Assembly (NCBI GenBank): GCA_963838805.1
Contig: CAWISK010000008.1
Span: forward strand, 62,001 to 126,000
DNA from: CAVRQM01 sp963838805
GTDB lineage: Bacteria; Pseudomonadota; Alphaproteobacteria; Acetobacterales; Acetobacteraceae
Direction of reading: 5' to 3'
DNA length: 64,000 nt
Of this stretch, positions 27,173 to 36,186 are shown in pieces. Within the stretch, counting starts at the first letter, position 1, and every line of letters starts with the position of its first letter. The position numbers were made by a program, and so were the translations under genes. Under the pieces are notes generated by a model. The model was not told the DNA's origin. It saw nothing but the letters and a program-made list of their open reading frames with translations, and did no database searches.

Positions 27173-29734
27173 ATGACCAGCGCCAAACGCCGGACCGCCG
27201 CGGCTGGGCACTCGATCGAGACCTATCGCGCCCGCCGCGACTTCGCCCGCACCGCCGAGCCGGCGCCCGCCGAGGCGCCCGCGCCGCGCGCGAGCCAGCC
27301 GATCTTCGTGGTGCAGAAGCACGACGCCACGCGGCTACACTGGGATTTCCGCCTGGAGCATGGCGGGGTGCTGTGGAGCTGGGCGGTGCCGCGCGGCCCC
27401 TCGCTCGATCCTCACGACAAGCGCCTCGCGGTGCATGTGGAGGATCATCCGATCGACTATGCCGATTTCCACGGCACCATCCCGGAGGGCCAGTACGGCG
27501 CGGGCACGGTGGAGACGTGGGATCGCGGCACCTGGGAGCCGCAGCCGGACCGCGATCCGGACGCCGACATGACGCGAGGCGAAATCAAGTTCGTGCTGCA
27601 CGGCAAGCGCCTACAGGGCCGCTTCGTGCTGGTGCGGCTAAAGCCCCGGCCGAAGGAGCGGGCCGATAATTGGCTGCTGATCAAGGAACACGACGAGCAC
27701 GAGCGCGAAGGTAGGGACGCGGCGGCGATTGAGGCCGCGGTCAAGCCGCCGGCGCCGAAGGGCCGCAAGCGCATCTGGAACAGCAAAGCGGTCGCCGGCC
27801 CGGATGAGCCTTCACCCACGGCACGGGGCGACGCGCCGCCGGCGCCCGGTGCCAGGCGGGGCGCCCTGCCGCAAACGCAGGCGCCTCAGCTCGCCGAGCT
27901 GACCGACGAGGCGCCGCTCGGCCGCGACTGGCTGAGCGAGGTGAAGTTCGACGGCTACCGCATTCTCGCCTTCGTCGAAGGGGGCACGGTGCGGCTGATG
28001 ACACGCAACGGACTCGACTGGACGCGCCGGCTGCCCCGCCTTGCGGGCAGCGTGGCCAGCCTCGGGCTGCGCGACGCTCTGCTCGACGGCGAGATGGTGG
28101 CGCTCGACGATGAGGGCCGCTCCGATTTCTCCCGCTTGCAGGCGGCGCTGTCCGACGGAAAGGACGGAGCGCTGTTCTACTACGTCTTCGACCTGCTGCA
28201 CCTGGACGGCTGGGATCTGCGCCCTTGCCGTCTGCTGGACCGCAAGGAGACGCTGCGCACGCTATCCGACTGGCGAGGCGGGGTGCGCTACAGCGATCAC
28301 ATGACCGGCCAGGCTGCGGCGCTGCACCAGCAGGCCTGTGCCCGCAAGCTGGAAGGCATCATCTGCAAGCAGGCTGACGCGCCCTATCGCGCCGGCCGCT
28401 CGCGGGCCTGGGTGAAGGTGAAATGCGAGGGCCGCGAAGAGTTCGTGGTGCTCGGCTGGACACCGCCGCAGGGCAGCCGCACCGGCCTCGGCTCATTGCA
28501 TCTCGGCTATTACGAGGCCTCCGGCGCGTTGCACTACGCGGGTGGGGTGGGCACCGGTTTCTCGGAGCGGGTGCTCGCGGATTTGCGCAAGCGTCTGGAC
28601 GCGCTCGCAGCGGAGCCGCCGAAGAGCCTGCGTTTTCAGGGCGAGAAGCCGGACCGTTCCATCCATTGGGTGCGGCCGGAGCTGGTGGCGGAGGTGCGGT
28701 TCCTGGGCTGGACCGGTGACGGCCGCATCCGCCACTCCGCTTTCCTGGGCCTGCGCGACGACAAGCCGGCCGCCGATGTCGTGCGCGAGCCGCCGCACGA
28801 GGCGGCAGAACCGCCGCCCGAGCCGCCGGCACGGCGATCCTCGGTGACCGTCGCGAAAGCGCCGGCCAAGGCTGCGGAGTTGCTGCTGGGTGTGCGGCTG
28901 ACGCATCCCGACAAGGAATTGTGGCCCGGCATCAGCAAGCGCGATCTGGCCGAGTACTGGCAATCCGTGGCGGATCACGCCCTGCCGGAGATCGCGCACC
29001 GGCCGCTCGCCATCGTCCGCTGCCCGGACGGGATCGCGCACGAGCATTTCTTCCAGAAACACGCCTCGCTGGGATTTCCCAAGCAGATGCACGCGGGTGA
29101 GGCGGACGGGGCGCCGTACATTGCACTCGACGATGCCTCGGGGCTGGTCGCGGCGGCGCAGATGGCGGCGATCGAGCTGCACGCCTGGGGTTCGACGGAA
29201 GCCGACCCGCTCCATCCCGACCGGCTGGTGTTCGACCTCGATCCCGGCGAGGGCGTCGGCATGGGGGAGCTGGCGGCGGCGGCGAAGGACGTGCGCGACC
29301 GGTTGCAACGCCTGGGCCTTGGCGCCTTCTGCCGCACCTCGGGTGGGAAGGGATTGCATGTCGTGAGCCCTCTCGTGCCGCGCGCCGGTTGGGACGAGGC
29401 GCGTGCCTGGTGTCGCGCCTTTGCCGAGCTGATGGTGGCCGACCAGCCGGACCGCTATGTGGCGGCGGTGAAGAAATCCATTCGCACCAACAAGATCCTT
29501 GTCGATTGGCTGCGCAACGGGCTGGGTTCGACGGCGATCGCCTCGTTCTCGCCGCGCGCGCGCGCGGGTGCCGGCGTCGCGACCAGGCTCGCGTGGCGGG
29601 AGGTGAACGAGAAGCTTGATCCGGCGCAGTTCAACCTGCGGACCATTCCCTCCCGTCTGAAACGTCAGCGATCCGATCCGTGGGCCGGCTTTGCCGAAGC
29701 GGCGCGGCCATTGCCGCAGACGGGAAAACGCTGA
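27173..29734 (+). CDS. ligD: ATP-dependent DNA ligase LigD (phosphoesterase-ligase-polymerase)
   Basis: All three LigD modules are visible. The first is the 3'-phosphoesterase (about residues 35-195): FVVQKHDATRLHWDFRLEHGGVL with the metal-binding His-Asp, then WAVPRGPS and EGQYGAG. The second is the ATP-dependent ligase (about 245-540), with the nucleotidyl-lysine motif EVKFDGYR and DALLDGEMVALDDEG, then EGIICKQADAPY and WVKVKC. The third is the primase-like polymerase (about 570-840): TLTHPDKELWPG-like LTHPDKELWPGISKRDLAEY, FDLDPGEG (catalytic Asp pair) and RTSGGKGLHVVSPL. The enzyme ends, fills and seals double-strand breaks in non-homologous end joining with Ku. ATG 27173 was chosen over 27104. 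The stop overlaps the ku start (TGATG), which ensures coupling. 853 residues, frame intact. Confidence 0.95.
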   Translation: MTSAKRRTAAAGHSIETYRARRDFARTAEPAPAEAPAPRASQPIFVVQKHDATRLHWDFRLEHGGVLWSWAVPRGPSLDPHDKRLAVHVEDHPIDYADFHGTIPEGQYGAGTVETWDRGTWEPQPDRDPDADMTRGEIKFVLHGKRLQGRFVLVRLKPRPKERADNWLLIKEHDEHEREGRDAAAIEAAVKPPAPKGRKRIWNSKAVAGPDEPSPTARGDAPPAPGARRGALPQTQAPQLAELTDEAPLGRDWLSEVKFDGYRILAFVEGGTVRLMTRNGLDWTRRLPRLAGSVASLGLRDALLDGEMVALDDEGRSDFSRLQAALSDGKDGALFYYVFDLLHLDGWDLRPCRLLDRKETLRTLSDWRGGVRYSDHMTGQAAALHQQACARKLEGIICKQADAPYRAGRSRAWVKVKCEGREEFVVLGWTPPQGSRTGLGSLHLGYYEASGALHYAGGVGTGFSERVLADLRKRLDALAAEPPKSLRFQGEKPDRSIHWVRPELVAEVRFLGWTGDGRIRHSAFLGLRDDKPAADVVREPPHEAAEPPPEPPARRSSVTVAKAPAKAAELLLGVRLTHPDKELWPGISKRDLAEYWQSVADHALPEIAHRPLAIVRCPDGIAHEHFFQKHASLGFPKQMHAGEADGAPYIALDDASGLVAAAQMAAIELHAWGSTEADPLHPDRLVFDLDPGEGVGMGELAAAAKDVRDRLQRLGLGAFCRTSGGKGLHVVSPLVPRAGWDEARAWCRAFAELMVADQPDRYVAAVKKSIRTNKILVDWLRNGLGSTAIASFSPRARAGAGVATRLAWREVNEKLDPAQFNLRTIPSRLKRQRSDPWAGFAEAARPLPQTGKR

Positions 29735-30609
29735 TGGCGGAACGCCCGATCTGGCGCGGGCATCTGCGCCTCGCCCTCGTCTCCTGTCCGGTGGCGCTGT
29801 ACTCGGCGCATCACGAGCGCGCCAATCTGCATTTCCACTTCATCAATCCGGACACCGGCAATCGGGTGCGCATGATGACGCTGGACGCCGAGAGTGACCG
29901 GCCGGTATCCCGGCGCGACCTGGTACGCGGCTATGAGTTCAAGAAGGATCACTACCTGCTGCTGACGGACGAAGAATTCGAAAGCGTGCGGGTGGAAAGC
30001 AGCACGACGCTTGTCATAGGCAAGTTCGTGCCGCGCGAGGCGCTCGACCCGGTGTATTTCGAGGCCAGCTACTATGTCGCGCCCGATGGAGAGGAGGGCC
30101 GCGACGTGTACGTGGTGCTGCGCGATGCCATCGCAACGACCGGGCGCATGGCGTTGAGCCGCGTCGTGATCGCGCGCCGCGAGCGCGCCGTCTGCATCCT
30201 GCCGATGGGCCGGGGACTGGTGGCGCACACGTTATATGAGCCGCGCGACGTGCATGACCCCGCCGATCTATGGGCCGAGATTCCGCCACAGAAGCCTGAT
30301 CCCGACATGGTGGGGCTGGCCACGCAATTGATCGACCGGCAAACCGGAACCTATGACCAGTCCGATGCCGAGGACCGCTATGAGGCGCGGCTGCGCGAAC
30401 TGATCGCGGCCAAGCTGAAGGGCGAGGGCTTGTCGCCGGAACCCGAGCCGGAAACGGATCGCGGCAATGTCATCGACCTGATGGCGGCATTGAAGCAGAG
30501 CCTGGCGGGGGCGAAAGGGGGCACGGCCAAGCCTGCCAAGCCGAAGCCGGCGCAGTCCCGCGCGGCGAAGCGTCCGGCCTCGGGCGGTTCGCGCCGCCGC
30601 GCGCGCTGA
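29734..30609 (+). CDS. ku: Non-homologous end joining protein Ku
   Basis: The 291-residue protein is a standard bacterial Ku: MAERPIWRGHLRLALVSCPVALYSA at the start, FHFINPDTGNRVRM, VRGYEFKKDHYLLLTDEEFE, FYEASYYVAPD-like YFEASYYVAPDGEEG and RVVIARRERAVCILPMGRGLVAHTL. The homodimer threads onto DNA ends and recruits LigD. After the core a minimal C-terminal region (DLMAALKQSLAGAKGG, then a Lys/Arg/Pro/Ala-rich tail) provides the LigD interaction and DNA binding. It is translationally coupled to ligD. Confidence 0.95.
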   Translation: MAERPIWRGHLRLALVSCPVALYSAHHERANLHFHFINPDTGNRVRMMTLDAESDRPVSRRDLVRGYEFKKDHYLLLTDEEFESVRVESSTTLVIGKFVPREALDPVYFEASYYVAPDGEEGRDVYVVLRDAIATTGRMALSRVVIARRERAVCILPMGRGLVAHTLYEPRDVHDPADLWAEIPPQKPDPDMVGLATQLIDRQTGTYDQSDAEDRYEARLRELIAAKLKGEGLSPEPEPETDRGNVIDLMAALKQSLAGAKGGTAKPAKPKPAQSRAAKRPASGGSRRRAR

Positions 30610-30697
30610 CACGCCGGCCTCTTGCACCGCATGACCACGAAGGGTAGCCGAGGCGGTACTCTTGGCTTGCGCAATGACCCGACAAGGAGGACGCCCG

Positions 30698-31806
30698 ATG
30701 AAGCTCCATGCTCCGCTGCTGGCCGCCTGCGCCGCGGTTATGCTGGCTGCCCCGGCCCGCGCCCAGGATACCGCGCCCACGGATATTCCGGCGGGTGCCC
30801 ACGTGCCGATCGAGGTCGTCGTCGTCACCACGTTCCAGAGCGGCAAGGATACCGGCCCAATGTCGGCGGGCGAGTTCACGCATTGGGTGGCGGATCTGCC
30901 GCTGCCCGACACGCTGCCGTTCCCGCAGGGCTATCGCGCGCTGCGCTATAATCCGGATTTGCACGTGCTGGGCATCGTCTCGGGCGAGGGGCCGACGCAC
31001 ATGGCGGCCTCGATCACGGCACTCGCCAATGACAGCCGGTTCGATTTCAGCCACGCCTACTGGCTGCTCGCGGGCATTGCCGGAATCGATCCGAACGCTG
31101 GGCCGGCGGGTTCGGCGGCCTGGGCCAGCTACGTGGTCGATGGCGATCTCGCCTATGAGATCGACGCGCGCGAGATTCCGAAGGACTGGTCCACCGGCTA
31201 TGTGCCGCTCGGCCGCTCCATGCCGTACCAGCAGCCGCGGCCGAAGGCGAATTCGCTGAATGGCGTCAATCTGTTCATCCTGAACGCGAAGCTCGCCAAC
31301 TGGGCGTATCTGGTCAGCCGCGCCAAGGCGGTTCTGGTCGATGACACGAACCTGCAAAAGCTCCGCGCGGAATACACGAGCTTTCCCAAGACGCAATCGC
31401 CGCCGCAGGTGCTGCGCGGCGATACGCTGGCGGCCGGCACGTTCTGGCTTGGGGCGTTGCTCAACACCTGGGCCGAGAATTGGGTGAGCTACTGGAGCCA
31501 GGGCCGCGCCACCTTCACCATGACGGCGGAGGAGGACGCGGGCTACATGCAGGCGCTGAGCTTTCTGGCACAGGCGCACAAGATCGATCTGAACCGGGTG
31601 ATGGATTTGCGCGGCGCCAGCGACTTCACCGTGCCGCCGCCCGGCGAGACGGCGGCGCAATTGCTGGCGGGCGAGGTCAAGCCACGGGACTGTCGGCCTT
31701 CATCGAAAGCCTCGACAACGTGTACCGCACCGGCAGCCCGGTGGTGCGCGCGCTGACCAGCGATTGGAGCTATTACCGCGATCACGTGCCGGGCGGCGCG
31801 CCCTGA
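30698..31806 (+). CDS. Purine nucleoside permease (NUP family, COG5042), secreted (frameshifted near end)
   Basis: ATG 30698 has an AAGGAGG site. A Sec signal (LLAACAAVMLAAPARAQ) precedes the NUP family domain: VPIEVVVVTTFQSG, GIVSGEGPTHMAASITALANDSRFDFSHAYWLLAGIAGIDP, WASYVVDGDLAYEID and YWSQGRATFTMTAEEDAGYMQALSFLA. Members bind purine nucleosides and are related to nucleoside phosphorylases; despite the name they have no membrane channel. One G is lost near 31681 (GTCAAGCCACGG). Restoring it reads through ATGLSAFIESLDNVYRTGSP to TGA 31804-31806. It lies immediately upstream of and overlaps hpnK. Confidence 0.8.
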
Positions 31807-32709
31807 TCTTCACCGCCGACGATTTCGGGCTCTGCGAGGCGGTCAACGAGGCGGTCGAGCGCGCCCATCTCCAGGGTGCGCTCACCCATGCCAGCCTGAT
31901 GGTGGCCGGTGCCGCCGCCGCCGATGCGGCGGCGCGCGCGCGGCGCCTGCCGGGGCTGCGCGTGGGGTTGCATCTGGTGGCGGTCGAAGGTCCGGCGGTG
32001 CTGCCGCCCTCGGCGATCCCCGATCTGGTCGATACGCTCCGGCTGGTTCCCGTCGGACCAGGTCCGGCTCGGTCTGCGCTACGCCTTTTCGCCGCGCGCG
32101 CGGAGGCAGTTGGCGCGCGAGGTGGCCGCACAGTTCGAGGCTTTCGCGGCGACCGGGCTGCCTTTGTCGCACGCGGACGCGCACAAGCACATGCATCTGC
32201 ATCCCTATGTCGGACGCCTGCTGGTCGATATCGGCCGGCGCCACGGATTGCCGCGCGTGCGCGTGCCCGCCGAGCCGCCGTCGATGATGCGCCGCCTGGG
32301 CGAGCGGCCGGGTTTTGGCGCACGGGCGATGTACGCCTGGACGCGGGTCTTGCGCCGGCGGGTGCGCGCGGCGGGCATGAGTGCGCCGGACGCGGTGTTC
32401 GGTCTCGCCTGGAGCGGGCACATGACGGAGGAGCGGCTGACGCGGCTGATCGATGAAGTGCGGCCCCCTCACCCCGGCCCTCTCCCCGGAGGGGAGAGGG
32501 AGAAGAAAGCCCTCTCCCCTCCGGGGAGAGGGTTGGGTGAGGGGACGGCCCCGGATATCGAACTCTACTTCCACCCCGCCGCCTATCATGACCCTCTGCT
32601 CGACCGGCTGATGCCGGCATACGAGCACGAGGCGGAGCTCGCGGCGCTGCTCAGTCCCGCCGCACGCGCAGCCCGACCAGCAGCGTCGGAGCAAAGACGA
32701 GGCTGCTGA
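31764..32709 (+). CDS. hpnK: Hopanoid biosynthesis-associated protein HpnK (ChbG/YdjC-like; frameshifted, carries a repeat insertion)
   Basis: The YdjC-type deacetylase fold is evident: ALIFTADDFGLCEAVNEAVERAH (metal-binding Asp-Asp), LRVGLHLVAVEGPAVLPPSA, then after one extra base near 32036 WFPSDQVRLGLRYAF, HADAHKHMHLHPYVG (metal His) and ELYFHPAAY. These blocks match HpnK, which is encoded with hopanoid genes; its deacetylase role is inferred. No ATG precedes the core. TTG 31764, inside the end of the permease gene, is the likely start. Between LTRLIDEV and PDIELYFHP the gene carries an in-frame palindromic repeat adding P-H-P-G-P-L-P-G-G-E-R-E and L-S-P-P-G-R-G-L-G-E-G. The stop at 32709 overlaps hpnN by 59 bp, tail to tail. 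Confidence 0.82.
32466..32544. repeat. Palindromic interspersed repeat inside hpnK
   Basis: The left end CCCTCACCCCGGCCCTCTCC and the right end GAGAGGGTTGGGTGAGGGG are near-perfect inverted copies, with a second inner palindrome (GGAGGGGAGAGGG / CCCTCTCCCCTCC) in between. The 79-bp unit could fold into a long hairpin in DNA or RNA. It sits in coding sequence and is translated. The same outer arms occur at 51143-51187 in nasA. Confidence 0.9.
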
Positions 32710-35242
32710 CCAGCGTGCAGCCCAGGCTGATCAGCAGCAGTTTGCCCATGCTGGACGTGCCGGGATGCTGGCTCAGTGCCAGCGAACTGAACGCGGTGCC
32801 CGTTGTCAGCGCCGAGAACACCACCGCCCGCGCCGTGGGCGAGCCCAGGAAATCGGTGCGTCCGGCACGCCAGTTCATCACGAAATAGATGTTGAACGAC
32901 ACGCCGACGCCCAGCAGCAGCGGCAGGGCGATGATGTTGGCGAAATTCAGCGGCATCGGCGTCAGCACCACGACGATGACGGTGAGCAACGCCGACAGCA
33001 GCATCGGCATCATCACCAGCACCACGTCCAGCGGCCGGCGCAGTGCGGCGAACAGGATCACGGCAATGGCCGCGAGCGCCGCGAGCGCCGCGATGCGAAA
33101 GGCGCTCACGATGGTCGCGGCGGTCTCGACGATGAGGACCGCCGAGCCGCCCGCCCCCGGAGCGATGCCGCGGACCTGCGCCACGAATTCGTGCAGGCCG
33201 CGGCTGTCGCGCGCCGCGGGCTTCGCTTTCACCTCGACCCGGGCGCGGCCGTCCGGCAGCACCCAGTCGCGCGCGATGTCCGGCGGCACGTCGGATGCGG
33301 TGACGGGCCTGGTCGGCGACAGCGCCGTGCGCAGCCGGTCGATCTGTACCGGCAGGAAGCGCACCAACGCATCGTTGGCGGCCATCACCGTGGCATCGGG
33401 CGCCATCTGGAAGCCGGCCAGATCGTCGGCCAGCGGACGTAGCGGATCGTCCGGGGGCAGTTTCGGCAGCACCGCCACGATGGCGTCGTGGGCAATTCGG
33501 GCGGCTGCCCGGACCTCCTTGGGCGTCACCGGCGCGGCCGAGGCGGGTGCGGTGAGCGTGGGCCCCAGGATGTTCTCGGCATCGGCGATGGCGGCCAGCT
33601 TCTCCGGCTGATCGACCGGCACGAAGCTCGACAGGGTCATCACGTCGGCGGCCAGCGGCAGCGCGCGCAGCCGCGGCGCCAGCGCATCGGCTGCGGCCAG
33701 GTTCGGCGCCAGCATATCGGCGCTGTACGGATTGGTGAGCGGAGAGTCCATGAGGTCGTGCAGCGTCCGCATCGCCTCGGTGTTCGGGTTCTTGGTGTGC
33801 AGCGGGTCGCTGTCGAACTGGATGCGCGGCAGCAGCACGAGGCCGAGCACGGCCAGCGCCGCGAACCCCGCCAGCAGCGGCGTGCGCACCCGGCCCAGCC
33901 GCTGCTCCAATCGTCCGGCCACCGCGGAGCCCACGTAGCCGCGCTCGGCTCGCGGCCGGCACAGCCAGAGCACCGCCGGCAGGAAGACCATGGTGCAGGC
34001 GAACGCGACCAGCATGCCCACGCCGGCGATCAGGCCAAGCTCGGCTACGCCAGCGAAATCCGTCGGCACGAAGGCCAGGAAGCCTGCGGCGGTGGCGGCG
34101 GCAGCCACCAGGATCTGCGGGCCGACGCGCCGCGCCGTGCCGGACAGGGCCGCCACCGGGTCGGGGTGGCGCCAGCGTTCGCCGCGGTAGCGGACGCTGA
34201 ACTGGATGGCGAAATCCACGGCGATGCCGATGAACAGCACCGCGAACGCGACGGACACCAGATTGAGCGTGCCGACGGCGATCGCCGCGAAGCCGGTGGT
34301 GCAGGCCAGGCCCAGCAGCAGCGTGGCCAGGATCGGCAGCACCAGCCGCCAGCTTCCCACCGCCAGGAACAGCCACAACGCCACCAGCAGCAGGCTGCCG
34401 ATCAGCCCGGCCAGCGCGCCCTGTGCCACCGTCGCGAATTCCTCGTCGGCCAGGGCAACGTCGCCGGTGATCCGTACCCGTGCCTCGCCTGAGCGCACGA
34501 AGGGCAGTTGTGCGATCACCTCGCGCATCGCCTGCGTGGCCTGGCCGCCCGGCTCCAGAGCCGTGAAATCCAGGCGCGGGTGGACCAGCACGAAGCGATA
34601 CTGCCCCGCCTGATCGGCAAGCGATCCGGCAAGCAGCCGCTCCCACGACAGCGGCCGCGGATGGCCGGCCAGGGCGTCGGCGAGGGCCGTGTGAAACGCG
34701 CCGAAAGCCGGGGCGAAGGGCGCCAGATCGGCCTGCCCGTGCTGCACGCCCATCGCCACCAGTGTCAGCGCGGCGAACAGGCCGCGCGCCGACGGGTCGG
34801 CCACGAGCTGTCCCAGGAAAGGCTGCGCGTCGATGGTCTGGTCGAGCAGCGATTGCAGCGGCTTGGGATCGAGGAACAGCAGGCCGTTCTTGGCGAACCA
34901 GGGCGACGCATCCGGTCGCGTGACGCTCGAGAAGGTCGCGGGGTCGGCTGCCAGTGCCTTGGCCAGCGATGCGGCGGTGGCGTCGGCCTCCTCCGGTTCG
35001 CGCGCATCGACCACCGCGATCAGCAATCCGCTGAACTGCGGAAACAGGCGATTATGCTCGATCTGCCGCTGCCGCCAGGGCAGGCTGGCCGAGAACAGCT
35101 TGTCGGTATTGGTCGAGACGCCCAGACGCTGCTCGGCGGCCCAGAAGCACAGGCCGGCCAGCACCACCCCGAGGATCAGGACCAGCGGGGCGTGGCGGCG
35201 GCTGCGCTCGGCGATGCCGGAAAGCAGGTCGGAAAGCGACAT
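32651..35242 (-). CDS. hpnN: Hopanoid transporter HpnN (RND/MMPL family)
   Basis: This 863-residue RND-type protein has two MMPL halves. Each is one N-terminal membrane helix (LVLILGVVLAGLCFWAAEQRLG), a large periplasmic loop (GVSTNTDKLFSASLPWRQRQ) and a five-helix bundle. The first bundle contains VAFAVLFIGIAVDFAIQFSVRYR and the second contains FANIIALPLLLGVGVSFNIYFVMNW, both with the conserved GxxxD/N proton-relay region. HpnN moves hopanoids from the inner to the outer membrane. Hopanoid assignment rests on this architecture and on the neighbouring hpnK. ATG 35242 was chosen at MSLSDLLSGIAERSRR; the open frame further upstream has no similarity. Frame intact. Confidence 0.9.
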   Translation of the reverse strand: MSLSDLLSGIAERSRRHAPLVLILGVVLAGLCFWAAEQRLGVSTNTDKLFSASLPWRQRQIEHNRLFPQFSGLLIAVVDAREPEEADATAASLAKALAADPATFSSVTRPDASPWFAKNGLLFLDPKPLQSLLDQTIDAQPFLGQLVADPSARGLFAALTLVAMGVQHGQADLAPFAPAFGAFHTALADALAGHPRPLSWERLLAGSLADQAGQYRFVLVHPRLDFTALEPGGQATQAMREVIAQLPFVRSGEARVRITGDVALADEEFATVAQGALAGLIGSLLLVALWLFLAVGSWRLVLPILATLLLGLACTTGFAAIAVGTLNLVSVAFAVLFIGIAVDFAIQFSVRYRGERWRHPDPVAALSGTARRVGPQILVAAAATAAGFLAFVPTDFAGVAELGLIAGVGMLVAFACTMVFLPAVLWLCRPRAERGYVGSAVAGRLEQRLGRVRTPLLAGFAALAVLGLVLLPRIQFDSDPLHTKNPNTEAMRTLHDLMDSPLTNPYSADMLAPNLAAADALAPRLRALPLAADVMTLSSFVPVDQPEKLAAIADAENILGPTLTAPASAAPVTPKEVRAAARIAHDAIVAVLPKLPPDDPLRPLADDLAGFQMAPDATVMAANDALVRFLPVQIDRLRTALSPTRPVTASDVPPDIARDWVLPDGRARVEVKAKPAARDSRGLHEFVAQVRGIAPGAGGSAVLIVETAATIVSAFRIAALAALAAIAVILFAALRRPLDVVLVMMPMLLSALLTVIVVVLTPMPLNFANIIALPLLLGVGVSFNIYFVMNWRAGRTDFLGSPTARAVVFSALTTGTAFSSLALSQHPGTSSMGKLLLISLGCTLVSSLVFAPTLLVGLRVRRD

Positions 35243-35372
35243 GGGCGGAGGGCAGTTCCCGTCTGGGCAGAGGACCGGAGGGGGATAGTCACTTCGTGCC
35301 CGCCGGTCCATGGCCCCGGCGTTGTGGCCGGGGTGGCCGGGCCAGCGGCACGCGGCCGTCGCGGGTTGTGCC

Positions 35373-35583
35373 CTATCGCTTCGGAGGTGGCGGCAGATCG
35401 CTGTGCGCCGCTCCCCTGCCGCCGAAATGGCCGTGCATCTGCTGATGCTCGGCGCGCAACTGGGCCCGTGCGGCACCGGCGGTGCGGCCGTTTCCGGTAC
35501 CGGATCATCTTGGCCTGTAGCGGTGCCACAGAGGCCGCCAGCACCACGCTCGCCAGTGTCAGCCGAAGGATGTTGCGGATCAT
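35373..35583 (-). CDS. Small secreted protein (frameshifted)
   Basis: ATG 35583 begins a Sec signal (MIRNILRLTLASVVLAASVAPLQA). The frame as written continues in Arg-rich, non-native-looking sequence. Shifts near 35500 instead give ETAAPPVP and then AQLRAEHQQMHGHFGGRGAAH and DLPPPPKR, ending at TAG 35375-35373. This His/Gln/Pro-rich ending reads as real coding sequence. The total would be about 70 residues. Function unknown. It lies upstream of and in the same direction as hpnN, 130 bp away. Confidence 0.4.
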
Positions 35584-35645
35584 GTCCGTTGCTCCGGTAT
35601 CACCTGTTCCCCGAGAGCTACCCGCCTCGCCGCGTCGCGTCCACC

Positions 35646-36068
35646 TCAGATCAGTCGCAGTACCCTCAATTCGCGACGCATCGCCTCGGGCAGGCTCGCC
35701 TCGCCCTCGGCGAGATGCGGGGTGGCAAGATCCGGTGGTGCCGCCTCCGGCCGGAGATAGCGCCAACCTTGGAAGGCGCGGGTCGGCCTGCCCTCGACCT
35801 CGACCAGCAGCGGATCGAGCACCAGTGCCGCGCAGGCCGTGCCGTCGGCCATGCGGTCGGGCCGGATGGCTGTCACGCGCTGGCGTACCACCATGCTGCC
35901 CTGCACGACCCAGTACAGCGAGCCGCCATCGGTGATCTCGGCCGCGCGGCGCGGCATCTGCCGGGTGAGGTGGCGCAGCGGCGGCGCCTCCATCGCTCGC
36001 CGCGCCTGCCAGCTTCGGAGGTCGGCGATGTCGCGGGTACCCACGGCGAGCTTGGCCAGATGCAGCAT
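35646..36068 (-). CDS. DUF1489 family protein
   Basis: The 140-residue protein has the DUF1489 pattern found throughout alphaproteobacteria: MLHLAKLAVGTRDIADLRSW, LRHLTRQMPRRAAEITDGGSLYWVVQGSM, VRQRVTAI, ALVLDPLLVEVEGRPTRAFQGWRYL and a C-terminal helix. Function is unknown; distribution alone suggests a housekeeping role in this class. The ATG at 36068 is in a 118-bp region divergent from aapJ that should contain both promoters. Confidence 0.88.
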   Translation of the reverse strand: MLHLAKLAVGTRDIADLRSWQARRAMEAPPLRHLTRQMPRRAAEITDGGSLYWVVQGSMVVRQRVTAIRPDRMADGTACAALVLDPLLVEVEGRPTRAFQGWRYLRPEAAPPDLATPHLAEGEASLPEAMRRELRVLRLI

Positions 36069-36186
36069 TGGCGCCGGTCTGGCCCGGACTCGCGGCGTCC
36101 GCAAGCCGCCCATTGCGAAGGCGGGCGGCCGGTCGCTATGTGGGCCGCAGGCGGGGGACCACCCCGCGCAACCGGGAGAAGAGACG

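Noticed and set aside
32466..32544. Intrinsic terminator or IS-element end
   Set aside because: There is no U-run, no transposase gene and no target duplication; it is within an open, conserved coding sequence and a second copy exists in nasA.
32586..34646. A 686-codon minus-strand frame inside hpnN
   Set aside because: It is a shifted frame of the hpnN coding sequence; the hpnN frame has all RND features.
36069..36186. Repeat element between the DUF1489 gene and aapJ
   Set aside because: The region is merely GC-rich; I found no convincing inverted or direct repeat.
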